Shown in pieces: positions 18,277 through 26,913 of a stretch of 64,000 nucleotides of DNA. Source of the stretch: Microbulbifer sp. THAF38. Lineage in GTDB: Bacteria > Pseudomonadota > Gammaproteobacteria > Pseudomonadales > Cellvibrionaceae. Below the pieces are notes generated by a model. It was given only the letters and a program-made list of their open reading frames with translations, made no database searches and was not told where the DNA came from. The stretch lies in assembly GCF_009363535.1 (NCBI RefSeq), contig NZ_CP045369.1:4227001-4291000 (forward strand), in the 5' to 3' direction. A program made the translations under genes and the position numbers. Positions within the stretch are counted from its first letter, which is position 1. Each line of letters starts with the position of its first letter.

Positions 18277-19629
18277 TTAAATTGCCAGCTGCTTTTCACG
18301 TTGCTGTTCACCCTTCACAAAGTCTATCCACTGCTTGGCAAACTTCTCCGAGCGCTCATCCTTTTGTGCAAGTTTCAGGCTCTTCATTGCTGCGTCATAG
18401 CGTTTCAGGTTGGCATTCGCCATACCCATTACGATATGCAGGGTATCGACACGTTTGACTCTGCCTTTAGCGAGCGCTTTTTTACCCATAGAAATGGCTT
18501 TCTCATTCTGGTCCAGATCCAGATAGATACCGGCCAAACGCGAGTAGATTTCGCCCTTGTCAGACAGCTGAGCTGCGGCTTCCAGCTGGGGAATTGCCTT
18601 TTGCAGCTCTTGCGCCATTTGATAAGCCTGGGCGAGGGTCTCCAGGTTCTTGGCCGTACGGGGAATCTTCTTCTCTTGGATACCCTTGGCAATCACCTTG
18701 GCTCCTTTATAAGGCATTTCATGCCCCATAAAGAGATAACCCATGTTCAGCAGATCCCTATCTTTCTCCAAAGCACCCGCAAGATAAGCCGCTTCCATCA
18801 TGTGCAGCTGATCTTTATCGCGCTTCAGCTCACCATACATGGCCGCCAGCGTTTTGTAGTACACAGGCTTGGGATAGTGCTGTACCAGCTTCTCAAGAAC
18901 ACCAGCTACTTTTTTGTAGTCGTTGCGCTCGAAGTAAATGTACTGCTGAAGACCGTACCAACCTTCCTTGGGTACTTTGCCCTCTTTCTCATACATGGAT
19001 ACCGCGACATTGATATCCGCAAGTGCTTTGCTCTGATCGCCTACCTGATTATGGGCCTGGGCGCGCAATGCATAGGAGTCCGCAGTAATACGATCGGAAA
19101 CCTTGAACCATTGGTTCAGGTAGTTAATCGCCTGCTTGTAGTCCTCGGTAACAAAGTAGAGCTGTGCAAGAGTAAAGAGAGTTCCCACTTCAAGGGCTAC
19201 TGGCAGGTTTGCTTCACCCTGGTTTAGAACCTTCTTAAAGTATGGGATGGCCTCTTTGTAACGCTCGGTGCTGTAGTAAACGACACCGAAGAAATTGTAC
19301 ATCTGCGCTATTTCATAGCCGTTGAACCGTTTCTTGCTGGCATCCATATCTTTCAGCGCTTCGAGAGCAGCCGCCCAGTCTTCTGCGTCAGCAGCTTCCT
19401 GGGCTTTTTCCAACTTTTTATACGCGGCTTCGCGCATAGCCGGTACTTTGCGGCTCTTCTGTTTGCTGGGCTTTTTTTGCTCCTGCGCCAGGGCAGAAGC
19501 GAAAGGTGCGGAAACACCCGCTGCTTCGAGCACGGTAACGCTGACCGCTGGTGCCAGGACCAGGGGCAACGCTACTGAGGTGCGCAGAGCGAGTTTGGAC
19601 AAACTTTTGCCGATGCTTGTCAACTTCAT
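18277..19629 (-). CDS. TPR protein of the TonB system
   Basis: A 450-residue periplasmic protein. A Sec signal peptide is likely: a basic start, then ALRTSVALPLVLAPAVSVTV. Repeated 34-residue TPR units run from about residue 95 to 435, with typical A/G/Y/P positions such as YYSTERYKEAIPYFKKVL and AGIYLDLDQNEKAISMGKKAL. A Lys/Gln-rich stretch follows the signal. Proteins like this are commonly encoded last in TonB2-type operons and called the TPR component of the TonB system. A scaffold or stabilising role is inferred. The start lies 12 bp after the tonB stop, so it is cotranscribed. Confidence 0.85.
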   Translation of the reverse strand: MKLTSIGKSLSKLALRTSVALPLVLAPAVSVTVLEAAGVSAPFASALAQEQKKPSKQKSRKVPAMREAAYKKLEKAQEAADAEDWAAALEALKDMDASKKRFNGYEIAQMYNFFGVVYYSTERYKEAIPYFKKVLNQGEANLPVALEVGTLFTLAQLYFVTEDYKQAINYLNQWFKVSDRITADSYALRAQAHNQVGDQSKALADINVAVSMYEKEGKVPKEGWYGLQQYIYFERNDYKKVAGVLEKLVQHYPKPVYYKTLAAMYGELKRDKDQLHMMEAAYLAGALEKDRDLLNMGYLFMGHEMPYKGAKVIAKGIQEKKIPRTAKNLETLAQAYQMAQELQKAIPQLEAAAQLSDKGEIYSRLAGIYLDLDQNEKAISMGKKALAKGRVKRVDTLHIVMGMANANLKRYDAAMKSLKLAQKDERSEKFAKQWIDFVKGEQQREKQLAI

Positions 19630-19641
19630 AGTGCTTCCCCC

Positions 19642-20259
19642 TTAGTCCTTAGCCATGTTAAAGCTGATCTTAGTCCGCACATTGGGGACTTCGGTCGGCT
19701 TGCCATCAACTACCCGCGGCTTGTACTTATATTTCAGCGCGGACTTGAGCGCGGCCCTGTTGAAAACAGAGGTCGGCTTTCCGTCCAGGGTAAAGGCTTC
19801 GACCACGATCGGATCGCGCACAGAACCGTTAGTGGTCACCGTGTACTCAACGATCACATAGCCTTCCATACCCCGCTGAAGGGCGCGGCGTGGATACTGA
19901 GGCTGAACCTTAACGATGGGCAGGTAATCGCCCTCGCCAAAGCTAAAGCCTGACAGCTTGACACCGCCGGATGCTTTCGGCGCAGAAATGCTAATACCAC
20001 CATCGATGTCCGGCTCTTCGAACTCTGGTTCAGGCATTTCGGGTGGCGGAGTTTCAGGGTCCTCCGGCTTCACCGGCTTGGTCGTATCGTACTGTGTTTC
20101 AATCTTCTGCTCAGGCATCACCACATCGGCAACTTTGAACTGCTCCTTATCCTCTGGAGCTTTCATATTTGCCTGAATCAGCTGATGCATGGTGAAGATG
20201 AGGCCAAAGGTTGTGGCTACCGCCAGCGTACCTGCCCCAAGAAGTCTTACCGGATTCAT
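19642..20259 (-). CDS. tonB2: TonB-family energy transducer, operonic copy
   Basis: A 205-residue TonB with an N-terminal membrane helix (about 8-25), an acidic/Pro spacer (PEDPETPPPEMPEPEFEEPD) and a C-terminal TonB fold containing YPRRALQRGMEGYVIVEYTV and VFNRAALKSALKYKYKPR. It begins 5 bp after the exbD stop. Its motor partners ExbB and ExbD are encoded immediately upstream. TonB2-type proteins are short, as here. It is clearly related to the stand-alone TonB, sharing the GMEGYVxVE and VFNRxAL segments, so the two arose by duplication. Confidence 0.93.
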   Translation of the reverse strand: MNPVRLLGAGTLAVATTFGLIFTMHQLIQANMKAPEDKEQFKVADVVMPEQKIETQYDTTKPVKPEDPETPPPEMPEPEFEEPDIDGGISISAPKASGGVKLSGFSFGEGDYLPIVKVQPQYPRRALQRGMEGYVIVEYTVTTNGSVRDPIVVEAFTLDGKPTSVFNRAALKSALKYKYKPRVVDGKPTEVPNVRTKISFNMAKD

Positions 20260-20264
20260 AGCTG

Positions 20265-20666
20265 TTAACTCTTTTCTGTCGCGACCGAAACTTTCTTGAT
20301 ACCAATCTTCCTGGCTGCTTCCGCAATCAGGGCGATCTTCTCAATACTCGCTTCCTTATCGGGCTGAATCACCAACCACCCTTTCGGGTTTTCCGAGTAG
20401 AGGCGCTCCAGGACAATCTTCACCTGGCGCTCATCAACCTTCTCTTTGGCAATCCAGATCTCATTACTGTCGTTGATCGCTACCAGAATAGAGGTGGCTT
20501 TGAGTTCTGCGGTTGTCGCTTCCGGCTTAACAACATCAGCACCGGGTTCCTTGATAAAGGTCGCAGTGACGATAAAGAAGATCAGCATGATGAACACCAC
20601 GTCCAGCATGGGCGTGAGGTCGATAGCGCCGGCTTCTTCTTCTGCCGTATTTTGTCTTTTGCTCAT
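20265..20666 (-). CDS. exbD: biopolymer transport protein ExbD
   Basis: A 133-residue ExbD/TolR. Short cytoplasmic N-terminus, then the single helix LTPMLDVVFIMLIFFIVTATF, which carries the proton-path Asp in PMLDVVF, then a periplasmic domain. It works with ExbB as the proton-driven motor for TonB. It follows exbB after an unusually long 114-bp gap that contains a GC-rich hairpin, and is followed after 5 bp by tonB. Confidence 0.95.
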   Translation of the reverse strand: MSKRQNTAEEEAGAIDLTPMLDVVFIMLIFFIVTATFIKEPGADVVKPEATTAELKATSILVAINDSNEIWIAKEKVDERQVKIVLERLYSENPKGWLVIQPDKEASIEKIALIAEAARKIGIKKVSVATEKS

Positions 20667-20696
20667 AGCAACTCTCTTAGCGAACTTTCTCGGCGA

Positions 20697-20713
20697 GGGG
20701 CTCTGGGAGCCCC
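20697..20713 (-). other. GC-rich hairpin inside the operon, between exbB and exbD
   Basis: GGGGCTC and GAGCCCC form a perfect 7-bp stem with a TGG loop in the only long gap of the operon. There is no U-tract on the minus strand. It may stabilise or separate the mRNA on either side. Confidence 0.6.
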
Positions 20714-20780
20714 CCGGCGAAAATTTCTGGCTTGGCTAAACCTTCACAGCAAATAAGCTGGCCTATTCGCTTATGTGTGC

Positions 20781-21308
20781 TTAGTGATCCATGGTCAGAT
20801 GATCTTCCAACAGCTGGGTTTCACGCTCGGCCTTACGGGCGAGGTAGGTGTTGGCAAATACACCGGAGAGGGCCGCAACCATACCCGCCATTGTCGGGAT
20901 AGTTGCCATGGATACACCACTGGCCATCTGCTTGGCGTCACCACCACCGGTGATCGCGAGAACATCGAACACGTTGATCATGCCCCAAACCGTGCCCAAC
21001 AGCCCGAACAGGGGCGCTAGGGCAACACAAGCCTGGATCATGTCCATATTGTCCTGAATCTTCTCGGAAACCCGGGAGATCATCGCGTAGCGGATCTGGT
21101 GGGAGGCCCAGGATTTGCGCTCGCTGCGCTCTTCCCATTGGTCTACCGCACCCTGAACGTCACTCTTTAACGCTTTGTTAAAGTAAAAAACACGTTCAAA
21201 AATCAGCGTCCACATAAAGAAGGTCAGGCCGGCGATCAGGAACAGTACTGGCCCGCCCGACGCCATAAAGGCGTTGACGGCGGCCCATGCGTCGATTAAT
21301 GCGTGCAT
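20781..21308 (-). CDS. exbB: ExbB/TolQ-family proton channel protein
   Basis: A 175-residue MotA/TolQ/ExbB protein, short as in Vibrio-type ExbB2. It has an N-terminal helix (GGPVLFLIAGLTFFMWTLIF) and the two conserved C-terminal helices with APLFGLLGTVWGMINVF and MATIPTMAGMVAALSGVF. With ExbD it forms the inner-membrane proton channel that energises TonB. A GGAGG precedes the ATG. It starts 14 bp after the TtpC-like gene. Confidence 0.94.
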   Translation of the reverse strand: MHALIDAWAAVNAFMASGGPVLFLIAGLTFFMWTLIFERVFYFNKALKSDVQGAVDQWEERSERKSWASHQIRYAMISRVSEKIQDNMDMIQACVALAPLFGLLGTVWGMINVFDVLAITGGGDAKQMASGVSMATIPTMAGMVAALSGVFANTYLARKAERETQLLEDHLTMDH

Positions 21309-21322
21309 GTTGCCGCCTCCTC

Positions 21323-22693
21323 TTATTTACGCTCGGCGTTTTCTGCCACGATACCTGCACTCTGCTCTTCCAGAATGTGCAGGACGCGCTTGGCGCGAGC
21401 ATTAACAATGGTGTGCATCAGTACAGTGGGGATAGCCACACACAGACCGAGAACGGTGGTGATCAGGGCGGAGGAAATACCACCAGCCATTGCTTTAGGA
21501 TCACCCGCACCGAAGATAGTGATCGCCTGGAAGGTTACGATCATACCGGTAACAGTACCCAGCAGACCCAGCAGCGGAGCTACCATGGCGATAATCTTCA
21601 GCAGGTTGAGGCCGGACTCGATGGCCGGACGCTCTTTCAGTACCGCTTCTTCCATCTTCAGCTCGAGAGTCTCGCCGTCGACACCTTTGTTCTCTTCCGC
21701 AACAGCCAGTACACGACCCAGCGGGTTATTGGTGTTCGGGGTAGAGGAGCGCAGCTGTGCATTCACCTTGGCGCTAACACCGGTCAGTACGATCAGGCGG
21801 AAGATGGCCAGCAACATGGCGAAGACACCAACAGCAGTAATGATGTAACCAACGATGTCGCCCTGGTGCCAGCGCTCAACGATGTCGGGGCTATTGATCA
21901 TGGCTTTCAGGTAGGAGCCACCGGTAGGACCAGTCGGGTCAACACCGAAAGCGCTGAAACCTGCAGTGGAAGCCTGCAGATCTTCCGCCATCTTCTGGAA
22001 CTTGGCATCCGGCTGGCGGATCAGCTCTGCCATTTGGTAGGCGTCGTTCATTTCCAGGTATTTACCGTTGGAAACCAGGTTGAAGTTACCAACACGGACA
22101 ACTTCCTGTTGAGCCTGCTCACCATTGGGCTTGATCACAGTTGCGTTGAACTTAACAACTTTACCGGATTCCAGGGTTTCACGTTGCAGTTCGAACCACA
22201 GACGCTCGATTTCCTCGATAGTCGGCAACTTGGTAGCTGTACTCATCTTGGCCAGCAGACCGTCGATAAATTCGGTACGACCTGAATACTGAGCGGAAAC
22301 CAGAGAGGAACCGATGTTCGAGCGAAGATCCGCGGCAGTAGAGGACATGTGACCGAACAGCTCTTTCAGGGAGCCCATACGCTCATCCAGCTGCTGACGC
22401 TTCTGGTCTACAGCCACTTCCTGCTCCTGGTATTTCTTTTCCAGTTCAGCAGAACGATTTTCTTCAGCGGTGCGGGTGTCTTTGGCTTTTTTCAGCAGGG
22501 CTTGCTGATTGGCCTTCTGACGGCGGAACTCAGCTTCGCGCTGTTTGTGCTCTTTGGATTCAGCAACTTTGGATTGTTGAACCATTTTCAGCAGGTCGTC
22601 GAGAGAAGCTGCTTTTTCCTGGGCAACAGCAGAGAAGCTGATCAGGCCAGCCGCTGCTGCAACTAGTACGCGTTTGGCGATAGAGGATTTCAT
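21323..22693 (-). CDS. TtpC-like large MotA/TolQ/ExbB protein
   Basis: A 456-residue protein with a cleavable-looking signal peptide (residues 1-24, ending SAVAQ). A charged coiled coil follows (about 40-110, rich in K, E, Q and R), then a periplasmic region. The C-terminal half is a MotA/TolQ/ExbB domain with helices near 290-310 and the pair APLLGLLGTVTGMIVTFQAI / ALITTVLGLCVAIPTVLMH. This is the layout of TtpC, a required fourth member of the Vibrio TonB2 system. The ATG overlaps the DUF3450 stop (ATGA), which suggests translational coupling. Confidence 0.88.
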   Translation of the reverse strand: MKSSIAKRVLVAAAAGLISFSAVAQEKAASLDDLLKMVQQSKVAESKEHKQREAEFRRQKANQQALLKKAKDTRTAEENRSAELEKKYQEQEVAVDQKRQQLDERMGSLKELFGHMSSTAADLRSNIGSSLVSAQYSGRTEFIDGLLAKMSTATKLPTIEEIERLWFELQRETLESGKVVKFNATVIKPNGEQAQQEVVRVGNFNLVSNGKYLEMNDAYQMAELIRQPDAKFQKMAEDLQASTAGFSAFGVDPTGPTGGSYLKAMINSPDIVERWHQGDIVGYIITAVGVFAMLLAIFRLIVLTGVSAKVNAQLRSSTPNTNNPLGRVLAVAEENKGVDGETLELKMEEAVLKERPAIESGLNLLKIIAMVAPLLGLLGTVTGMIVTFQAITIFGAGDPKAMAGGISSALITTVLGLCVAIPTVLMHTIVNARAKRVLHILEEQSAGIVAENAERK

Positions 22694-23472
22694 TGCGCTG
22701 CCTCCGGTGCCGCGATCGGCATAGTCATGATATCGATAGTGGCCTGTTTCTTGGCGATCTTGAGGCCATTCATGAGGGCGCGGCGGTATTCGCCAGCATC
22801 GATCTCAACCCAGGCTTTCTGGCCTTTGTCATAGGCGAGGGAAATCGTGGAGTCGGTGGTTTGAGCCAGCAGGGCGATACGGCCAATCTGCAGCACGTTT
22901 ACCTGGCGCTCCTGGCCAGCTACGTTCAGGGTATCGCCGTAAGTGTCGATCTTACGCGCGTATTCCGCTTCGAAATTGTACAGTTCCAGTACCTGGCGGA
23001 ATTTCTCCGCAACAGTGATATCGGAACGATCCATATTGTTCTTAACGCCTTCGAGGTTGGCCATGCGCTCGTCCAGCTTGAACGGAGCGTCCAGTTCGAT
23101 GAACTGCTCCAAGCCGTCCAGCATGCGCAGAATCAGCGGCTGGATCTGACGTTCGATTACGGTAACGTTGGCAATGGACTCATCCAGCTCATTGATCACT
23201 TCGAGCTGATTGGCCAGCTGCTTTTCCAGCTGACGGTTGTACACACGCAGACCATCGATTTCCTTGTTGACCACCTTGAAGTCCTGCAAAAGGCTGCTGG
23301 TTTCTTCGGCAATCTTGTCGATGCGTTTTTGCGATGCCTGGGCCGCAGTGGTTTTCTGCTGGCCGACGGCGAGTACGTTATCGAGAGTATCCGCAGTGGC
23401 TACGCTGCCGTAGAGCGCGCCGGCAGACAGCGCAGTGGTCAGCGCCACAGCCATGAATCGCTTGGTTTTCAT
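22690..23472 (-). CDS. DUF3450 family periplasmic coiled-coil protein
   Basis: A 260-residue protein with a signal peptide (MKTKRFMAVALTTALSAGAL, cleavage after TADT or nearby). It then has long helical, heptad-rich segments (about 30-130) including RQLEKQLANQLEVINELDES. It matches DUF3450, a family found at the head of TonB2-type operons in marine gammaproteobacteria. The molecular function is unknown. The start at 23472 is supported by GGGGGT upstream; open codons extend much further upstream but read as Cys/Arg-rich non-protein-like sequence. It overlaps the next gene by 4 bp. Confidence 0.88.
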   Translation of the reverse strand: MKTKRFMAVALTTALSAGALYGSVATADTLDNVLAVGQQKTTAAQASQKRIDKIAEETSSLLQDFKVVNKEIDGLRVYNRQLEKQLANQLEVINELDESIANVTVIERQIQPLILRMLDGLEQFIELDAPFKLDERMANLEGVKNNMDRSDITVAEKFRQVLELYNFEAEYARKIDTYGDTLNVAGQERQVNVLQIGRIALLAQTTDSTISLAYDKGQKAWVEIDAGEYRRALMNGLKIAKKQATIDIMTMPIAAPEAAQ

Positions 23473-23723
23473 TAGACCCCCCAGTGGGTTCAATATTTCA
23501 CAACATGGTCGCGATGAGATAGCTGCCACAACGCGGTGTCCTTTTGTTTTAAAAACATTGGTTAGAAGACAGCTAAGAGCCGCACATTGTAAACAGCCGA
23601 TTTGATTATTCAAATGCCGATTGTCAGCATCGGCCCGCGTGGGTAGCAAGGTAACAACCGGGTAACAAAACCGGGTCGCTTGCACACATTGGCGGCGCTG
23701 CTTCCTTTGCAAGCTGTCGCAGA
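23473..23723 (-). promoter_or_regulatory. long leader of the TonB2-type operon with two hairpins
   Basis: About 245 nt separate the likely transcription start from the DUF3450 ATG. Within it, GCCGAT..ATCGGC (perfect 6-bp stem) and ATTTGA-TTAT-TCAAAT (6-bp stem) lie side by side near 23600-23640. I see no Fur-type box and no recognised riboswitch. Confidence 0.4.
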
Positions 23724-23752
23724 ATTTAACAGATTGATCAACTTTTAATCAA
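23724..23752 (-). promoter_or_regulatory. predicted sigma-70 promoter of the TonB2-type operon
   Basis: On the minus strand TTGATT, a 17-bp spacer and TTAAAT form a good -35/-10 pair, directly after the folA stop. A TTGATCAA palindrome lies in the spacer. Confidence 0.55.
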
Positions 23753-23759
23753 ATTGTTT

Positions 23760-24269
23760 TTATTTGAATCTGTCGTACCGAACTAATGCGTAGTTGTACT
23801 CATTCTTTTCAGAGGCAGGGTAACACTCTCGTGCAACTTCGACCCATGAGTCATCAACTTCGGGGAAAAACGCATCTCCCGCCACTTCAGCATCCACTTC
23901 GGTGACATAGAGCCGCGCGGCAAGGGGCATACTGAGGCGATAAATCTGTGCTCCGCCGATCACCATCAGCTCGCTGGCTCCCGCTTCCTGTGCATGCTTA
24001 TCGGCAAGTTCCAGCCCAGCCTCCAGGGTACTTACCACTTCGACACCCTCGGCCCGCCAATCGGGGTTGCGGGTAATCACGATATTGGCACGCCCAGGTA
24101 GCGGGCGGCCTATAGACTCAAACGTCTTGCGCCCCATCACCACGGGTTTGCCCATGGTGGTGCGTTTGAAAAATTGCAGATCGCCGGAGAGGCGCCAGGG
24201 CAGCTCGTTGTCTCTACCGATAGCGCCATTGCGGGCCACAGCTGCGATCAGGGCAATTGGTGTTTCCAC
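23760..24269 (-). CDS. folA: dihydrofolate reductase
   Basis: A 169-residue DHFR that reduces dihydrofolate to tetrahydrofolate with NADPH. The opening IALIAAVARNGAIGRDNELPW is canonical, and the catalytic acid is Asp30 in WRLSGDLQFFK. The NADPH loop VMGRKTFESIGRPLPGR and VIGGAQIY are present. The start is GTG 24269, preceded by GGAGAG. It lies 14 bp downstream of thyA, and thymidylate synthase produces its substrate, so the two genes form a functional pair. Confidence 0.96.
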   Translation of the reverse strand: METPIALIAAVARNGAIGRDNELPWRLSGDLQFFKRTTMGKPVVMGRKTFESIGRPLPGRANIVITRNPDWRAEGVEVVSTLEAGLELADKHAQEAGASELMVIGGAQIYRLSMPLAARLYVTEVDAEVAGDAFFPEVDDSWVEVARECYPASEKNEYNYALVRYDRFK

Positions 24270-24283
24270 AGCTTCTCTCCTGA

Positions 24284-25117
24284 TTAAATCGCGACTGGGG
24301 CGGGAATATGCGGGTGTGCCTGGTAACCCTGCAGTTCAAAGTCCTCGAAACGAAAGGCGAACAGGTCTTTGACGTCCGGATTGAGGCGCATCTTTGGCAG
24401 GGCGTGAGGCTCACGCTGCAGCTGTAGGTCTACCTGCTCCAAATGGTTGGAGTAGAGATGGGCATCGCCAAAGGTGTGAATAAACTCACCCGGCTGCAGG
24501 TTACACACCTGCGCCAACATCAGGGTTAGCAAACTGTAGGAGGCAATGTTGAACGGCACACCGAGGAAGATATCGGCGCTGCGCTGGTATAACTGGCAGG
24601 ATAACTTGCCATCCGCCACATAGAACTGGAACAGGGCGTGGCAGGGAGCGAGCGCCATACGTCCCTCCCGAGCGTTATCCGCCGGAGAGACACCTTCATC
24701 GGGGAGATCTGCCGGGTTCCAGGCACTGATCATCAGGCGACGAGAATCGGGACGGGTTTTCAGCTGGTGTATCAACTGCTCCACTTGGTCAATCTTACGT
24801 CCATCTGGCGTGGGCCAGGAACGCCACTGGTGACCGTAAACCGGCCCCAAGTCCCCATCTTCGGTCGCCCACTCATCCCAGATGCGCACCTTGTTTTCCT
24901 GCAGATAGCGAATATTGGTATCGCCCTGCAAGAACCACAGTAGTTCGTGGACTATGGAGCGCAGGTGACACTTCTTTGTGGTGATTAAAGGGAAACCCTC
25001 TGCCAGGTTAAAGCGCATCTGGTAACCAAATACGCTGAGGGTCCCGGTGCCGGTGCGGTCCCCTTTTACTGTGCCGTTTTCGCGCACATGGCGCATTAGA
25101 TCGAGGTACTGCTTCAT
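24284..25117 (-). CDS. thyA: thymidylate synthase
   Basis: A 277-residue ThyA that methylates dUMP to dTMP using methylene-tetrahydrofolate. The nucleophile is Cys159 in [13 protein letters not shown], and [16 protein letters not shown] binds the nucleotide. E. coli ThyA is 264 residues; the extra length is a short insertion around residues 141-152 ([12 protein letters not shown]), just before the active-site Cys. The gene starts 6 bp after lgt and is followed by folA, the common lgt-thyA-folA order. Confidence 0.96.
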   Translation of the reverse strand: MKQYLDLMRHVRENGTVKGDRTGTGTLSVFGYQMRFNLAEGFPLITTKKCHLRSIVHELLWFLQGDTNIRYLQENKVRIWDEWATEDGDLGPVYGHQWRSWPTPDGRKIDQVEQLIHQLKTRPDSRRLMISAWNPADLPDEGVSPADNAREGRMALAPCHALFQFYVADGKLSCQLYQRSADIFLGVPFNIASYSLLTLMLAQVCNLQPGEFIHTFGDAHLYSNHLEQVDLQLQREPHALPKMRLNPDVKDLFAFRFEDFELQGYQAHPHIPAPVAI

Positions 25118-25123
25118 TTCTAA

Positions 25124-25972
25124 CTAGGCTCCGCCATTTACCTGAGAACGGTTTTCTTTATTTCCACCTTTACCGCGCCCCTCTGGCAGCGGCTGGGTGC
25201 GATAACTCCACACCAACAGGGCGATACCGGCAATAATCATCGGCAGACTCAACAGCTGTCCACGGGTCATCCAACCGAACAAATCAAAGCCGATATGGCC
25301 ATCCGGCTCCCTGACAAACTCCACCAGGAAGCGGAAAATACCGTAGAGCAAGACAAACATGCCGCCTACGGCGAGGCGCGGGCGCGGCTTGCTGGAGAAC
25401 CACCAGAGCACCGCGAAGAGCACCAACCCTTCCAGGAAAGCCTGATACAGCTGCGATGGATGCCTGGCCAACAATTCTGGGTCTTTGGGGAATACCATGC
25501 CCCAGGGGCCTTCGGTGGGGCGGCCCCAGAGTTCCTGGCCAATAAAGTTACCCAGGCGCCCCAATCCCAAACCAATTGGTACCAGCGGGGCGACAAAATC
25601 AATCAGTGCAGGGAAGGTTGTGCCAATCTTCCGGGCGTAGAGGACCGCAGCCAACATCACGCCGACCAGCCCCCCGTGGAAGCTCATGCCTCCCTCCCAG
25701 ACTTTGAACAGGGAGAGCGGATTCTCCATCAGCTCCGGCATGTTGTAGAAGAACATGTAGCCGAGGCGTCCGCCGACCACCACGCCGATAGCGCAGTAGA
25801 GGATCAGGTCCTCCACTTCCGATTTGATAACCGGGGACCAGGGCCGGGTGCTGCGCCGCAATGCCAACCACCAGGCAGCAATAAAGCCGAACAGGTACAT
25901 CAGCCCGTACCAGTGTACTTTTAGGGGGCCAATAGCAATGGCCACCGGATTGATTTCTGGATAAGTCAGCAT
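25124..25972 (-). CDS. lgt: prolipoprotein diacylglyceryl transferase
   Basis: A 282-residue inner-membrane enzyme with about seven membrane helices. It transfers diacylglycerol from phosphatidylglycerol to the lipobox Cys of lipoproteins. The Lgt signature GLGRLGNFIGQELWGRPT with its essential Arg and Asn, and HGGLVGVML, are present. The start is the ATG at 25972 (MLTYPEINP, a typical Lgt opening). A TTG 24 codons upstream is in frame but not supported. It is the first gene of lgt-thyA-folA. Lipoprotein genes elsewhere in the window (32855, 52054) depend on this enzyme. Confidence 0.95.
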   Translation of the reverse strand: MLTYPEINPVAIAIGPLKVHWYGLMYLFGFIAAWWLALRRSTRPWSPVIKSEVEDLILYCAIGVVVGGRLGYMFFYNMPELMENPLSLFKVWEGGMSFHGGLVGVMLAAVLYARKIGTTFPALIDFVAPLVPIGLGLGRLGNFIGQELWGRPTEGPWGMVFPKDPELLARHPSQLYQAFLEGLVLFAVLWWFSSKPRPRLAVGGMFVLLYGIFRFLVEFVREPDGHIGFDLFGWMTRGQLLSLPMIIAGIALLVWSYRTQPLPEGRGKGGNKENRSQVNGGA

Positions 25973-26067
25973 GGGGGAATCGAGATTGTTGGCGAAACGC
26001 CTATTATGGTCGCAAAGCGCCCCCCAGCGAAAGAGGCGCGCCAAAAGCCTTCTGCCGGGAAAATACT

Positions 26068-26913
26068 ATGTGTTTACTGCTGTTCGCCTACCGCTGCCAT
26101 CCAGACTACCCACTCCTGCTGATCGCCAATCGGGACGAGTTTTATGCCAGACCGAGTGCTCCCGCCGAACCCTGGAGAAAAGAACAAGAGATTGGACAGG
26201 GCAGACAAATAGTCTCAGGGCGGGATTTGCAAGCTGGGGGTACCTGGGCTGGGATCGCTGCGGGACGGGTGGCGGCAGTTACCAACATTCGCGAACCGGG
26301 CGGCGCCGAGCCAGAAAATGTCCTGTCACGGGGGGAAATTCCATACCAGTTTCTAACCGGCGGCGACTCACCTGAACAGTTCGCAAGAGAGCTTAAAGGG
26401 CAGCGCTACCGGGGCTTTAACGCGCTGCTATTCGCCCTAGATGAAGCGCAGCCTCTCTATTGCGCGGGCAATAGGCACAGCCCTTTTGCCTTTTCCGCCG
26501 GAGTGCATGGCATCTCTAACGGAGCACCCGACGCCCCATGGCCCAAGGTGGAAAAGGGCAAGGCGGGGCTGGCGCAAATTACCCAGCAAATTAAGGGCTC
26601 TATTAACCGGGAGAACTTTATTGTGCCGGCCCTCAGCCTTCTGCAGGACAGGAGTCCGGCTACCGATGCGATGCTGCCCAGCACCGGCGTAGGCTTACCG
26701 ATGGAACGGGCCCTGTCGCCAATATTTGTGCAGATAACCCAGAGAGAGAATCAGCTGCCAAGCAACGTGGATTCAAACGCCTTAAAGCAAGGATATGGCA
26801 CTCGCGCCAGCACCCTGATCGCCGTACACCGGAGCGGCCAGACCCATCTATGGGAGCAAAGCTTTTCCCAGGGCAATCTGTGCGGCCCCCTTCGCTACTT
26901 TTCCCTCCCCTGA
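26068..26913 (+). CDS. NRDE (TANGO2-like) family protein
   Basis: A 281-residue protein beginning MCLLLFAYRCHPDYPLLLIANRDEFY, with the Cys2 start and Asn-Arg-Asp-Glu motif that name the NRDE/TANGO2 family. A second conserved stretch, GISNGAPDAPWPKVEKGK, lies near residue 150. The family resembles N-terminal-nucleophile hydrolases and is linked to heme or lipid handling in other organisms. Its role in bacteria is unsettled. It is divergent from lgt; 95 bp separate the two starts. Confidence 0.85.
   Translation: MCLLLFAYRCHPDYPLLLIANRDEFYARPSAPAEPWRKEQEIGQGRQIVSGRDLQAGGTWAGIAAGRVAAVTNIREPGGAEPENVLSRGEIPYQFLTGGDSPEQFARELKGQRYRGFNALLFALDEAQPLYCAGNRHSPFAFSAGVHGISNGAPDAPWPKVEKGKAGLAQITQQIKGSINRENFIVPALSLLQDRSPATDAMLPSTGVGLPMERALSPIFVQITQRENQLPSNVDSNALKQGYGTRASTLIAVHRSGQTHLWEQSFSQGNLCGPLRYFSLP

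Noticed and set aside
21287..22285. A 332-codon open frame on the plus strand across the TtpC-like gene
   Set aside because: Antisense shadow of a well-supported coding region; no start signal and no recognisable fold.
23473..23760. Fur box before the TonB2-type operon
   Set aside because: No stretch resembles the GATAATGATAATCATTATC pattern; the palindromes present are unrelated.
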